From Rhizobium sp. AC27/96 (GTDB taxonomy: Bacteria; Pseudomonadota; Alphaproteobacteria; Rhizobiales; Rhizobiaceae), in the NCBI RefSeq assembly GCF_001692325.1, contig NZ_LXKN01000058.1, positions 186,001 through 250,000 on the forward strand: DNA of 64,000 nt, read 5' to 3'. Of the stretch, positions 33,188-41,048 are shown piece after piece. The notes beneath the pieces were generated by a model. That model was not told the DNA's origin and made no database searches. It worked only from the letters and a program-made list of their open reading frames with translations. The stretch's first letter is position 1; every line of letters starts with the position of its first letter. The translations under genes were made by a program, and so were the position numbers.

Positions 33188-33838
33188 GTGCTGAGCGAAG
33201 TAGGACAGTCGAGCGAGTTTTCGCCGCGCCAGAACGCCGTTCTGGAGCAGGCGTTGCGTCTGCTCGTCGACGGCGGCGAAAAGGCGCTGACGACCTCGGG
33301 CGTCGCCCGCGCCGCCAATTGCTCCAAGGAAAGTCTCTATAAGTGGTTCGGCGACCGTGACGGTCTGCTGTCGGCAATGATCGCCTATCAGGCAAGCAAG
33401 GTGCGCACGTTCGAGCGCAATGGCGAGCGGCTGAATACGGTAAGCCTGCACGATCATCTCGTCATTTTCGCCCGCGACCTGCTGGAAGTTTTGGCGGGCG
33501 ATGTTTCGCTCGCGCTGAACCGTCTGGCAATCGGCCAGTCGAACCGCGATGGCTCGAAGCTCGGCAAGCTTTTGCTGGAGCGCGGCCGCCGGCAGATCGA
33601 CCGCCGAGCCAGCGGCCTGATCGATGCCGGCAAGCGGGCAGGGCTGCTGCGCTTTGCGGATGCCGACGAGGCATATCACACGCTTTACGGGCTCATCGTT
33701 TCCGATCTGCATGTTCGCATGCTGCTTGGCGAGCCCGGTTTGAAGGATTCCAGCCGTCAGGCTGAGAAGGCTGTTACGGCCTTCCTCAGGCTTTACGGTA
33801 CGGAAAAGGTTTTGGCGGAAGCAGCGGCGACCGTCTGA
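33188..33838 (+). CDS. TetR family regulator upstream of ilvC
   Basis: 216 residues. The HTH region is LRLLVDGGEKALTTSGVARA followed by ANCSKESLYKWFGDRDGLL; the rest is a TetR ligand domain. The GTG at 33188 has GGGAG 8 nt upstream; a longer frame from 33095 would run through the palindromic operator, so it is unlikely. It ends 43 bp before ilvC in the same direction. The pairing suggests control linked to branched-chain amino acids, or only shared transcription; the sequence cannot decide. Confidence 0.88.
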   Translation: MLSEVGQSSEFSPRQNAVLEQALRLLVDGGEKALTTSGVARAANCSKESLYKWFGDRDGLLSAMIAYQASKVRTFERNGERLNTVSLHDHLVIFARDLLEVLAGDVSLALNRLAIGQSNRDGSKLGKLLLERGRRQIDRRASGLIDAGKRAGLLRFADADEAYHTLYGLIVSDLHVRMLLGEPGLKDSSRQAEKAVTAFLRLYGTEKVLAEAAATV

Positions 33839-33881
33839 CACATCTAACTTATACCCAGACAAGCAAAGGGAAGGACAAACA

Positions 33882-34901
33882 ATGCGCGTCTATTACGATC
33901 GTGATGCCGATCTCAACCTCATCAAGTCGAAGAAGGTCGCCGTCATCGGCTACGGTTCCCAGGGCCGCGCTCACGCGCTGAACCTGAAGGACAGCGGCGC
34001 TCAGAACGTTGCAATCGCGCTCAAGGCCGGCTCGCCGACAGTGAAGAAGGCCGAAGCCGATGGCTTCAAGGTTATGACTGTTGCCGAAGCAGCTGCCTGG
34101 GCCGACCTGATGATGATGGCAACCCCGGACGAACTGCAGGCCGACATCTACAAGGCCGATATCGCTCCGAACATCCGCGACGGCGCTGCTATCGCCTTTG
34201 CTCACGGCCTCAACGTTCACTTCGGCCTCATCGAGCCGAAGGCTTCGGTCGACGTCGTCATGATCGCTCCGAAGGGCCCGGGCCACACGGTTCGCGGCGA
34301 ATACCAGAAGGGCGGCGGCGTTCCTTGCCTCGTTGCCGTTCACCAGAACGCTTCCGGCAACGCTCTTGAGCTGGCTCTCTCCTACGCCTGCGGCGTTGGC
34401 GGCGGCCGTTCGGGCATCATCGAAACCAACTTCCGCGAAGAGTGCGAAACCGACCTCTTCGGCGAACAGGTCGTTCTGTGCGGCGGTCTCGTCGAGCTGA
34501 TCCGCGCCGGTTTCGAAACCCTGGTCGAAGCCGGTTACGCACCGGAAATGGCCTATTTCGAGTGCCTGCACGAAGTAAAGCTCATCGTCGACCTGATCTA
34601 TGAAGGCGGCATCGCCAACATGAACTACTCGATCTCGAACACGGCAGAGTGGGGCGAATACGTCTCCGGCCCGCGCATCATCACGGCCGAAACCAAGGCT
34701 GAAATGAAGCGCGTCCTCAAGGACATTCAGACCGGCAAGTTTACCTCGGACTGGATGCAGGAATACCGTTCGGGCGCTGCCCGCTTCAAGGGTATCCGCC
34801 GCCTGAACGACAGCCACCAGATCGAAGAAGTCGGCGCCAAGCTGCGCGGCATGATGCCCTGGATCGGCAAGAACAAGCTGGTCGACAAGGCCGTCAACTA
34901 A
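33882..34901 (+). CDS. ilvC: ketol-acid reductoisomerase (class I)
   Basis: 339 residues. It isomerises and reduces acetolactate/acetohydroxybutyrate to the dihydroxy acids, the step after IlvIH. The N-terminal NADPH domain has VAVIGYGSQGRAHALNLKDS, and the knotted C-terminal domain has ETNFREECETDLFGEQVVLC and VEAGYAPEMAYFECLHEVKL, with the Mg ligands. Codon use is strongly biased, as in highly expressed genes. GGAAGGA is 6 nt before the ATG, and a clear terminator follows. Confidence 0.97.
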   Translation: MRVYYDRDADLNLIKSKKVAVIGYGSQGRAHALNLKDSGAQNVAIALKAGSPTVKKAEADGFKVMTVAEAAAWADLMMMATPDELQADIYKADIAPNIRDGAAIAFAHGLNVHFGLIEPKASVDVVMIAPKGPGHTVRGEYQKGGGVPCLVAVHQNASGNALELALSYACGVGGGRSGIIETNFREECETDLFGEQVVLCGGLVELIRAGFETLVEAGYAPEMAYFECLHEVKLIVDLIYEGGIANMNYSISNTAEWGEYVSGPRIITAETKAEMKRVLKDIQTGKFTSDWMQEYRSGAARFKGIRRLNDSHQIEEVGAKLRGMMPWIGKNKLVDKAVN

Positions 34902-34927
34902 GCTTTCGGCACTGCCGGAATAGCGGG

Positions 34928-34954
34928 AGGCCGGGGCGATGCTCCGGCCTTTTT
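34928..34954 (+). terminator. rho-independent terminator after ilvC
   Basis: AGGCCGG (34928-34934) pairs with CCGGCCT (34944-34950), with a further GC pairing inside, followed by TTTTT. It ends the TetR-ilvC transcript. Confidence 0.85.
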
Positions 34955-35020
34955 CTATTTTGCGTTATCTGATAGTGCGGTCTGCTGGCGGGATGGTTGT
35001 GAATTCGCTATAGGGTTGTA

Positions 35021-35776
35021 ATGACTTCTGCTGAAACCGATTTTGCGCGCACTGTCACCAATCTCAAGAACGGCTGGGAGGAGCTCTATGCCGCGTTTGC
35101 TGAGTATCCACCTCCCGAGGCGCTAGATGCATCGCCATTGCGCGATCCGGCGAAGATTCTGCAGGATCTGCGCTCCGCACCAATGCCGGAGTTAAGCGGC
35201 AACGCCCTGGGTGGCTACGCTATGTGGGCAATAACGACGGTGGGTGGCGTAGAGGAATACAAACATTATTTTCCGAGAATTCTGCAGCACGCTCTTTTGA
35301 CTCGAGGCAGGCTGGGTTTCGCTCCGCTACAGATCCTGGCAAAGCTGGAATATGCTGACTGGTGTAAATGGCCAGCATCAGAGCGTCTTGCGATCGAGAA
35401 CGTTTATCGTGCGTCTTGGGATTATGCACGCTTGCAACATCCGGATGAACTCGATGCGATGGATTGGTTTATCTGCGCAATTCGTCTCGAAAGGAATGTC
35501 AATTCCATTCTGGAGTCTTGGCTGTCCAATCTGACACCGAATTCTGCCCTGCAACTCGCTGATGTCATCAATCGTTCGGACGGGCTGCCTTATGGTCGCT
35601 CTTTTTGGGAAGACCTTGATTTGGCGACCAGGCGGACGATTTCCGATTGGCTTTGCGGCGATGGATTGCAAGCTGCCATAATAGCGGTTGTCGACGATGT
35701 AGCCGAGAGAGATATGTGGCGCATCGATTCCATCGAGGCTGCCTTGGTCTTTTTGCGCAGCACGCCCTGCCGCTAA
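35021..35776 (+). CDS. hypothetical protein, 251 residues
   Basis: I do not recognise it. It is predicted mostly helical and acidic, soluble, with no signal peptide. Notable stretches are LKNGWEELYAAFAEYPPPEA, GGYAMWAITTVGGVEEYKHY and KLEYADWCKWPASERLAIEN. Base composition and codon use are less GC-rich than ilvC upstream. It is isolated, downstream of the ilvC terminator. The size and fold class are compatible with an immunity-type protein, but nothing proves this. Confidence 0.6.
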   Translation: MTSAETDFARTVTNLKNGWEELYAAFAEYPPPEALDASPLRDPAKILQDLRSAPMPELSGNALGGYAMWAITTVGGVEEYKHYFPRILQHALLTRGRLGFAPLQILAKLEYADWCKWPASERLAIENVYRASWDYARLQHPDELDAMDWFICAIRLERNVNSILESWLSNLTPNSALQLADVINRSDGLPYGRSFWEDLDLATRRTISDWLCGDGLQAAIIAVVDDVAERDMWRIDSIEAALVFLRSTPCR

Positions 35777-35882
35777 CTCGGGTTTGGAGCGGCTGGCAGG
35801 GTAAGTTTCGCCTGGGCCAGCGGAGCCGACTCCACGCGACTTTGGGTGATGAGAGCAACAATTAAGGCCGCGCCCCCCCCCT

Positions 35883-36485
35883 CTATTTTCGTGCGGAGAC
35901 ATAAAGCCATTTCGTCGGCTTGCCGTCGAAGCCGCCGCCATCTGCTTCGGTCATCACTATGTCTTTCCATCCGCCGTCGCCGAGGAGGGCCGTCAGCCAT
36001 TCGGCCGAGGGATAGTTGTAGTAGCGGCCGAGGGTATCGTGCCCTTCCGCATCGCCGGCCTTGAAACTGCTGTGGAAGATGCCGCCGTCCTTCAGAGCAC
36101 GCAGAATCCGGCCGAAGATATTCGGGAGGTCGGATCGCGGTACGTGAAGGAGACTGGCCTCTGCCCATATGCCATCGAACGCGGCACGGGCGTCGAGCGT
36201 CTCGAACCGCATGATCCGCACTGGCCTGCCGATCAGCTTCTCGGCTTCACTGGCAAGCTCAGCCGAACCATCCATCGGGGTGATGTCGAAGCCGCGCGAC
36301 AGCATATAGGCCGCATCCTGACCGGCTCCGCAGCCCAGTTCCAGGATGGATGCACCAGCGGGAAGGGCGGCAAGAAAGGCATCGAGCCGGCTTGTCGGGA
36401 GGTTGCGTTCGCGTGCCGCATAGATGCTGGCATTGTCGGCGTAGAAGGATGATGTCGGGTCGGTGCTCATCTTGCTGGTGCTCAT
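35883..36485 (-). CDS. class I SAM-dependent methyltransferase
   Basis: About 200 residues. Motif I ILELGCGAGQDAAYML is followed by DITPMDGSAELASEA (acidic residue binding the SAM ribose) and AFDGIWAEASLLHVPRSDLP (motif IV). The start is probably ATG 36485 (purine-rich AAGAAG before it); ATG 36470 is also possible. The substrate is unknown. A run of nine C (G on the coding strand) lies directly after its stop codon. Confidence 0.88.
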   Translation of the reverse strand: MSTSKMSTDPTSSFYADNASIYAARERNLPTSRLDAFLAALPAGASILELGCGAGQDAAYMLSRGFDITPMDGSAELASEAEKLIGRPVRIMRFETLDARAAFDGIWAEASLLHVPRSDLPNIFGRILRALKDGGIFHSSFKAGDAEGHDTLGRYYNYPSAEWLTALLGDGGWKDIVMTEADGGGFDGKPTKWLYVSARK

Positions 36486-36535
36486 TCTTCTTCGGTTAGG
36501 ATGCATATTACCAAGCGGAAAATGGCGGATATCCG

Positions 36536-36913
36536 CTATTGCTCTCTGCTGAAATAGACTACTCGGTCGAGATCCTTGAAATGAGCGTCCAGCGTCAGCA
36601 CGTCAGCGTTGTGCAGTTCAGCGGTGGCGTAGATGATCGCATCGGCGAGTGCAAGTTTGTGCTTTGCCGAGATTTCCGCGGCGCGGCGGGCAAGGGCCGT
36701 ATCAAGAGGTGCGATAATACAGGTGGCGGTATAGGCGAAGAAGGAATCGACCGCCTCCTCGTCACGCTCGCGTTCCAACCATTTGGCGAGTTCGAGCTGG
36801 ACGATGGTCGGGACGATACATTCGGTTCGCGCTGGCATTTCGCCCTGCAGCCGATCCGCGGCCGGGCCTTGGGTCAGCCACTCGATCCAGGCGGAGCTGT
36901 CAACGACGCGCAT
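36536..36913 (-). CDS. vapC: VapC-type PIN-domain toxin
   Basis: 125 residues. The PIN-domain acidic residues are D5 (VVDSSAWIEWL), E41 (QLELAKWL), D91 (LALADAIIYATA) and D109 (TLDAHF), so the metal-dependent RNase site is complete. Its start overlaps the antitoxin stop by one base (TGATG). With VapB it forms a standard type II toxin-antitoxin module; the RNA target is unknown. Confidence 0.93.
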   Translation of the reverse strand: MRVVDSSAWIEWLTQGPAADRLQGEMPARTECIVPTIVQLELAKWLERERDEEAVDSFFAYTATCIIAPLDTALARRAAEISAKHKLALADAIIYATAELHNADVLTLDAHFKDLDRVVYFSREQ

Positions 36914-37122
36914 CAGAACCGGTCTTTCCGGTCACGGTAATTGCTGGGGCTGGCGCCCTTCGCCATGCCCTTGAGGTCGGCGAGCTCAGGTACGGGAATG
37001 AGTAGCACGCCCTTTCCCTTGGGAATGAAGACGAATTCCTGCCCCGCATCCCAGTGCTGCTGATCGCGAACCTCCTTCGGGATCGATATCTGAAATTTTG
37101 AGGAGAGAGTCGCGGTGGCCAT
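36913..37122 (-). CDS. vapB: VapB-type AbrB/SpoVT antitoxin
   Basis: 69 residues. The swapped-hairpin AbrB domain is plain: ATLSSKFQISIPKEVRDQQH followed by WDAGQEFVFIPKGKGVLLIP. It would bind VapC through its C-terminus and repress the operon. The ATG at 37122 follows AGGA by 10 nt; the frame extends further upstream but without a credible start. An inverted repeat overlaps the start region. Confidence 0.92.
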   Translation of the reverse strand: MATATLSSKFQISIPKEVRDQQHWDAGQEFVFIPKGKGVLLIPVPELADLKGMAKGASPSNYRDRKDRF

Positions 37123-37160
37123 TCTTACGTTTTTCCTATCGATGGTTACTAGGTAAGAAT
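37121..37160. promoter_or_regulatory. inverted repeat at the vapBC promoter
   Basis: ATTCTTAC (37121-37128) and GTAAGAAT (37153-37160) are perfect arms spanning 40 bp around the vapB start. VapB-type antitoxins bind such paired arms, so this is a probable autoregulatory operator. Confidence 0.55.
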
Positions 37161-37342
37161 AGCACCTGGAGATGAAAATGGGTAGGCCCGATTGAGAGCT
37201 CCAGCCCATTAGCAGCCAACCGCATATCGACCAACTCGAAGAATTGTTTGTCATCGTCTCAAACAAATTAGGTCAGCATTGTTGACTTATCTTTTGTTGC
37301 GTGATCTTGTGCTAGAAAGACCAAAAATTACGAGGAAGCCCC

Positions 37343-38572
37343 ATGTTGAATTGGGAAAATATCTTTGCGACGCGTTCGAGCCGTATGCGCGCCTCCGAAA
37401 TCCGCGAGTTGCTGAAGCTGCTGGAGCGGCCGGATATCATCTCGTTTGCCGGTGGCATTCCCGACCCTGCGCTGTTTCCGGATGCGGAATTCAAGCAGGC
37501 CTATTCTGACATTTTCTCCGGCCCGACCGTCAACGCCGCCCTGCAATATTCGGTCAGCGAAGGCTACAAGCCGCTGCGCGAATGGCTCGTTGGGCAGATG
37601 GCGGCGCTTGGTGTCCCCTGCGAACTCGAGAACGTCTTCATCGTCTCCGGCTCGCAGCAGGGTCTCGATTATCTCGGCAAGCTCTTCCTTTCGCCGAACG
37701 ATACGGCGCTGGTGACGGCGCCGACCTATCTCGGCGCGCTGCAGGCATTCAATGCCTATGAGCCGACCTATGACCAGCTGACGCCGAACGGCAACCGGAC
37801 GCCGGACTCCTACAGCGCCGCCGCGACCAAGGCAGGCGGTAGGGTCAAATTCGCCTATCTCTCGGCCGATTTTGCTAATCCGACCGGCGAAACGGTCGAT
37901 CTGGCCGCTCGCGAGAAACTCATCGATCTCGGTGACGAACTCGACATCGCCATCATCGAAGATGCCGCCTATCAATCGCTGCGCTATGATGGCGAGGCGA
38001 TCCCGCCGATCCTGGCGCTGGAAATCGCCCGCAAGGGCAATATCAACGACACGCGCACGATCTATTGCGGCAGCTTTTCCAAGACCTTGGCGCCGGGCCT
38101 TCGCGTCGGTTTCGTTGTCGCCAATGCGCCTGTTATCCGCAAGCTTGTACTGATGAAGCAGGCGGCCGACCTGCATTCCTCGACCATCAACCAGATCGCC
38201 ATCCATCAGGTTGCCGAACGTGGTTTCGACGCGCAGGTTGCCAAGGTTCGCAAGACCTATAGCCACCGTCGCGACTGTATGCTGGCGGCCCTTGCCAAAT
38301 ACATGCCGGACGGGGTCAGCTGGACGAAACCGCAGGGCGGCATGTTCGTATGGATCACCCTGCCGAAGGGCATGGATGGCGCCAAGCTGCTGGCAAGATC
38401 GCTTGAGACTGCCAAGGTTGCCTTCGTTCCCGGTCAAGCCTTCTTTGCAGATGGCACCGGCGCCAATACGTTCCGTGTCAGCTTCTCCTGCGCCAACGAT
38501 GAGATGATCGAAGAGGGCATTTCACGGCTCGGCAAACTGATTGCTGGAGAGATCGGGGCGTTGGCGGCCTGA
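37343..38572 (+). CDS. PLP-dependent aminotransferase (class I/II, LysN/2-aminoadipate-like)
   Basis: 409 residues, a fold type I aminotransferase. N-terminal SSRMRASEIRELLKLLERPD followed by IISFAGGIPDPALFP is typical of the 2-aminoadipate/multi-substrate group; YSVSEGYKPLREWL, SGSQQGLDYLGKLF, ADFANPTGETV and the Schiff-base lysine K247 in YCGSFSKTLAPGLRVGF are present. The amino-acid specificity cannot be read. The 3' end of this gene is repeated in degenerate form at 39571-39657. Confidence 0.92.
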   Translation: MLNWENIFATRSSRMRASEIRELLKLLERPDIISFAGGIPDPALFPDAEFKQAYSDIFSGPTVNAALQYSVSEGYKPLREWLVGQMAALGVPCELENVFIVSGSQQGLDYLGKLFLSPNDTALVTAPTYLGALQAFNAYEPTYDQLTPNGNRTPDSYSAAATKAGGRVKFAYLSADFANPTGETVDLAAREKLIDLGDELDIAIIEDAAYQSLRYDGEAIPPILALEIARKGNINDTRTIYCGSFSKTLAPGLRVGFVVANAPVIRKLVLMKQAADLHSSTINQIAIHQVAERGFDAQVAKVRKTYSHRRDCMLAALAKYMPDGVSWTKPQGGMFVWITLPKGMDGAKLLARSLETAKVAFVPGQAFFADGTGANTFRVSFSCANDEMIEEGISRLGKLIAGEIGALAA

Positions 38573-38591
38573 GCCGCCACGCCGTTTTCGA

Positions 38592-38650
38592 TTTACTTCG
38601 CCAGATGCGGGCTGATCAGCGAGAGGTTGGCCTGCTTGCCCGATCGTTGA
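38592..38650 (-). pseudogene. 3'-terminal fragment of an aldo/keto reductase gene
   Basis: On the minus strand this stretch reads ANLSLISPHLAK and a stop, matching the C-terminus ADLSLIAPHLAK of the intact aldo/keto reductase that ends at 39817. The first 20 bases are identical to the intact copy and similarity fades beyond about 38640. It begins 20 bp after the aminotransferase stop and is not expressed as a gene. The rest of the reductase is missing here. Confidence 0.85.
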
Positions 38651-38904
38651 GCCGCAGCTTTCCAGAATTTGAGCCAAAATCAGGCAGGACTTTCACTTAG
38701 CCCGGACGCTCAAACGCTCCAAACGAGCCCCGTTCCTGTTGGCCTTGCAAGCTTGTCCTGACTTCCATTCGCGGTTACTGTCCGCGCCGAGGTCTTATCT
38801 CAGGTTGCTGAACTGTCGGCTTCATGAATAAGGTGATGGATCGTAAACAAGTGATATCGATATGATATTTTTGGGTCGAGGACTAAGCAATCTTTGGGGG
38901 ATTG

Positions 38905-39555
38905 ATGCTTTACGTTTGGGGATCAGGCACTAAAACCTTGGTAGCGGCGCAAGACATCGGGGTACAACGCTGCGAGATATGTAAGGACGACCAGACATAC
39001 CGCGCGATGCTGACCTACCGCTATCGCCACTTCTGGTATTTGATCCGCTTTGTGACCTCCCGCAAATATGCCGCCCACTGCAATCGATGCAACAATGGTC
39101 ACGTCATTGAACGTGCCGCGATTGCCGACAAGCTTACATCCGATCCCGTACCCTTTATGGACCGGCGTGGCTGGATGGTCGGTTTGGGCGCCATCGTCGC
39201 CTTTGTTGGCCTGGCTGTGATGGTTGGCGTCCAGCATGATGGTGAGGTTGCAAAGATGCTGGCCGAACCCAAGGTCGGCGATATCTACGAGGCTGAGATC
39301 TCGAAAATATCCTCGGGTTTCAGCGATGAGCATGTTTATGGCCTTTTGCGCATTGTCGGAATTGCCGATGGCAAGGCTACCTTCGAGATTGCACATAATG
39401 GTTATGACAAGAAGAGAAGCGTCTCGAAGGATTATAATGGGGCAGCCTATAAGATTCCCGGCTATTTCGACGCGGATGACACGGCGACCTATTCGGCCGA
39501 CGAATTGAAGGCGTTATACGACAAAAGCATCATCTACGATATCGATCGTCCCTGA
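38905..39555 (+). CDS. zinc-ribbon-like single-pass membrane protein (hypothetical)
   Basis: 216 residues, not assigned to a family. Two CxxC pairs (CEICKDD and CNRCNNGH, about 40 residues apart) suggest an N-terminal zinc ribbon, followed by one membrane helix (WMVGLGAIVAFVGLAVMVGV) and a ~110-residue C-terminal domain with Tyr/Asp-rich segments. ATG 38905 has GGGGG 5-6 nt upstream. It is the only gene in the segment bounded by duplicated gene tails (38592-38650 and 39571-39657), so it was probably carried in with that segment. The 332 bp before it hold the reductase fragment and no other gene. Confidence 0.68.
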   Translation: MLYVWGSGTKTLVAAQDIGVQRCEICKDDQTYRAMLTYRYRHFWYLIRFVTSRKYAAHCNRCNNGHVIERAAIADKLTSDPVPFMDRRGWMVGLGAIVAFVGLAVMVGVQHDGEVAKMLAEPKVGDIYEAEISKISSGFSDEHVYGLLRIVGIADGKATFEIAHNGYDKKRSVSKDYNGAAYKIPGYFDADDTATYSADELKALYDKSIIYDIDRP

Positions 39556-39570
39556 TTGCCGAACATCAGG

Positions 39571-39657
39571 CCTGCCACAAGCGACGAGATGGTTGAAGAA
39601 GGCATTTCACGGCTTGGCAAGTTGATCTCAGGAGAAATCGGGGTGTTGGCGGCCTGA
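39571..39657 (+). pseudogene. 3'-terminal fragment of an aminotransferase gene
   Basis: From about 39584 this reads DEMVEEGISRLGKLISGEIG then VLAA and a stop, matching the aminotransferase C-terminus at 38498-38572 (DEMIEEGISRLGKLIAGEIG, then ALAA). About 12 of 75 bases differ, mostly silent third-position changes, so the fragment came from a functioning homologue rather than from recent decay of the local copy. No other part of the gene is present. Confidence 0.88.
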
Positions 39658-39744
39658 TTTACCTTTTCCCCGGCGGGGAGCAGGATGCGCTCCTAAGCTT
39701 GCCGAAGGGGCGCTGGTTGAGGGGGCGTTGCACCACTGTGGTGG

Positions 39745-39812
39745 ACAACGAATGCCCCGTGCCACCCCCTCATCCGCCCTTTGGGCACCTTCTCCCCGAG
39801 GGGGAGAAGGAG
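39745..39812. repeat. rhizobial intergenic palindromic element
   Basis: GCCC-TTT-GGGC (39776-39786) is followed by CTTCTCCCC (39789-39797) and GGGGAGAAG (39801-39809), in a CACCCCCTCATCCGCC context that is widespread between rhizobial genes. It lies just after the aldo/keto reductase stop and may end that transcript. Confidence 0.7.
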
Positions 39813-39816
39813 TGTC

Positions 39817-40875
39817 TTACTTCGCCAGATGCGGAGCGATCAGAGAAAGGTCGGCCTCGCTGAGACGGTCGCTGGCGGTGTTGCGTTGGTGCCAATAGGG
39901 ATACATCAGCGGCGGCAGGCTGACATCATCGAGCCGCTTGCGTTCCTCGTCGGTTAGCTTCAGCTCGGCGCTGGCGAGATTGTCCTTGAACTGGGCTTTC
40001 GTGCGGCCGCCGATGATGACCGAGGTGACGCCCTTGCGGCCGATGAGCCAGGCAAGCGCCACCTGGGCTGCCGAGACGCCGCGGCCATCGGCAATTTCCA
40101 CCAAAGTGTCGACGATGTTCCAGAGACGGTTCTCGTCGCGGATCGGCGGTTCCGTCCAGCCGGCAAACTGGCGCGTGCCTTCCGGCGTCGCCTGGTTGCG
40201 GCGGTGCTTGCCTGACAGCAGGCCGCCGGCAATCGGGCTCCAGACGAGGATGCCGAGGCCCTGGTCGATGCTGACAGGCACCAGCTCGTTTTCGGCGTCG
40301 CGGGCTTCCAACGTATAGTGGATTTGCTGGCTGACGAAGCGTTCGCGCTTGTCGCGTTCGCTGACTGCGAGCGCCTTCATGATGTGCCAGCCGGAGAAAT
40401 TCGAGCAGCCGATGTAGCGGACCTTGCCCTGACGGACCAGCGTATCGAGCGCTTCCATCGTCTCTTCCAGCGGCGTCTGGCCGTCCCATTCATGCAGCTG
40501 ATAAAGATCGATAACGTCGGTCTTCATGCGCTTCAGGCTGGCCTCGCAAGCCTGGATAAGATGCTGGCGGGAGGAGCCGGCATCGTTGACGCCGGATCCC
40601 ATCGGGAAGCGGGCCTTGGTGGCGATGAGCACGCCGTTCTTGCGCGGGCCACCGATGATCTCGCCGAGGATTTCTTCAGATGCTCCTTGAGAGTAGACGT
40701 CTGCCGTGTCGAGCAGGTTGACGCCGGCATCGACGCACATGTCGACAAGCTTCTTGGCGTCCTTGACGCCGAGATCGCCGACGGTCTTGGCCCAGCCAAC
40801 CCCGCCGAAGGTCATGGTGCCCATGGTGATGGTGGAAACTTTGAGGCCGGAGCGGCCAAGCAGGCGATATTCCAT
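39817..40875 (-). CDS. aldo/keto reductase (Tas/YajO-like)
   Basis: 352 residues. The AKR tetrad is D56 and Y61 in LLDTADVYSQG, K87 in LIATKARF, H128 in LYQLHEWDG; the cofactor segment is SVIIGGRTKAQFKDNL. The C-terminal extension LSEADLSLIAPHLAK is duplicated as a fragment at 38592. The ATG at 40875 (MEYRLLGRSGLKVS) follows GGAGGAGAAATCA, an excellent ribosome site. It diverges from the ABC transporter operon, 173 bp away, with a small palindrome between. Confidence 0.93.
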   Translation of the reverse strand: MEYRLLGRSGLKVSTITMGTMTFGGVGWAKTVGDLGVKDAKKLVDMCVDAGVNLLDTADVYSQGASEEILGEIIGGPRKNGVLIATKARFPMGSGVNDAGSSRQHLIQACEASLKRMKTDVIDLYQLHEWDGQTPLEETMEALDTLVRQGKVRYIGCSNFSGWHIMKALAVSERDKRERFVSQQIHYTLEARDAENELVPVSIDQGLGILVWSPIAGGLLSGKHRRNQATPEGTRQFAGWTEPPIRDENRLWNIVDTLVEIADGRGVSAAQVALAWLIGRKGVTSVIIGGRTKAQFKDNLASAELKLTDEERKRLDDVSLPPLMYPYWHQRNTASDRLSEADLSLIAPHLAK

Positions 40876-40956
40876 TGATTTCTCCTCCTGGATCCCATCT
40901 TGAAATTCGGGTGTCAGGAAATAGCGCTGGGGAGAGACGGTCAAGGTCTAATCATC

Positions 40957-40969
40957 ATACCAACGGTAT
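40957..40969. promoter_or_regulatory. small palindrome in divergent promoter region
   Basis: ATACCAACGGTAT (arms ATACC and GGTAT) lies between the divergent aldo/keto reductase and iron-type ABC operon. It is a candidate operator for either. Confidence 0.4.
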
Positions 40970-41048
40970 CTTCTTCAAATTCAACTGTCACAATCATGTT
41001 AAGCCGCGCGTCTAGACAACCCTCCTACAACCCAGCCGAGGACATTTC

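Noticed and set aside
35873..35881. Run of nine C after the methyltransferase gene
   Set aside because: It begins after the stop codon, so phase variation of the protein is not possible; a sequencing-length error here would also be harmless.
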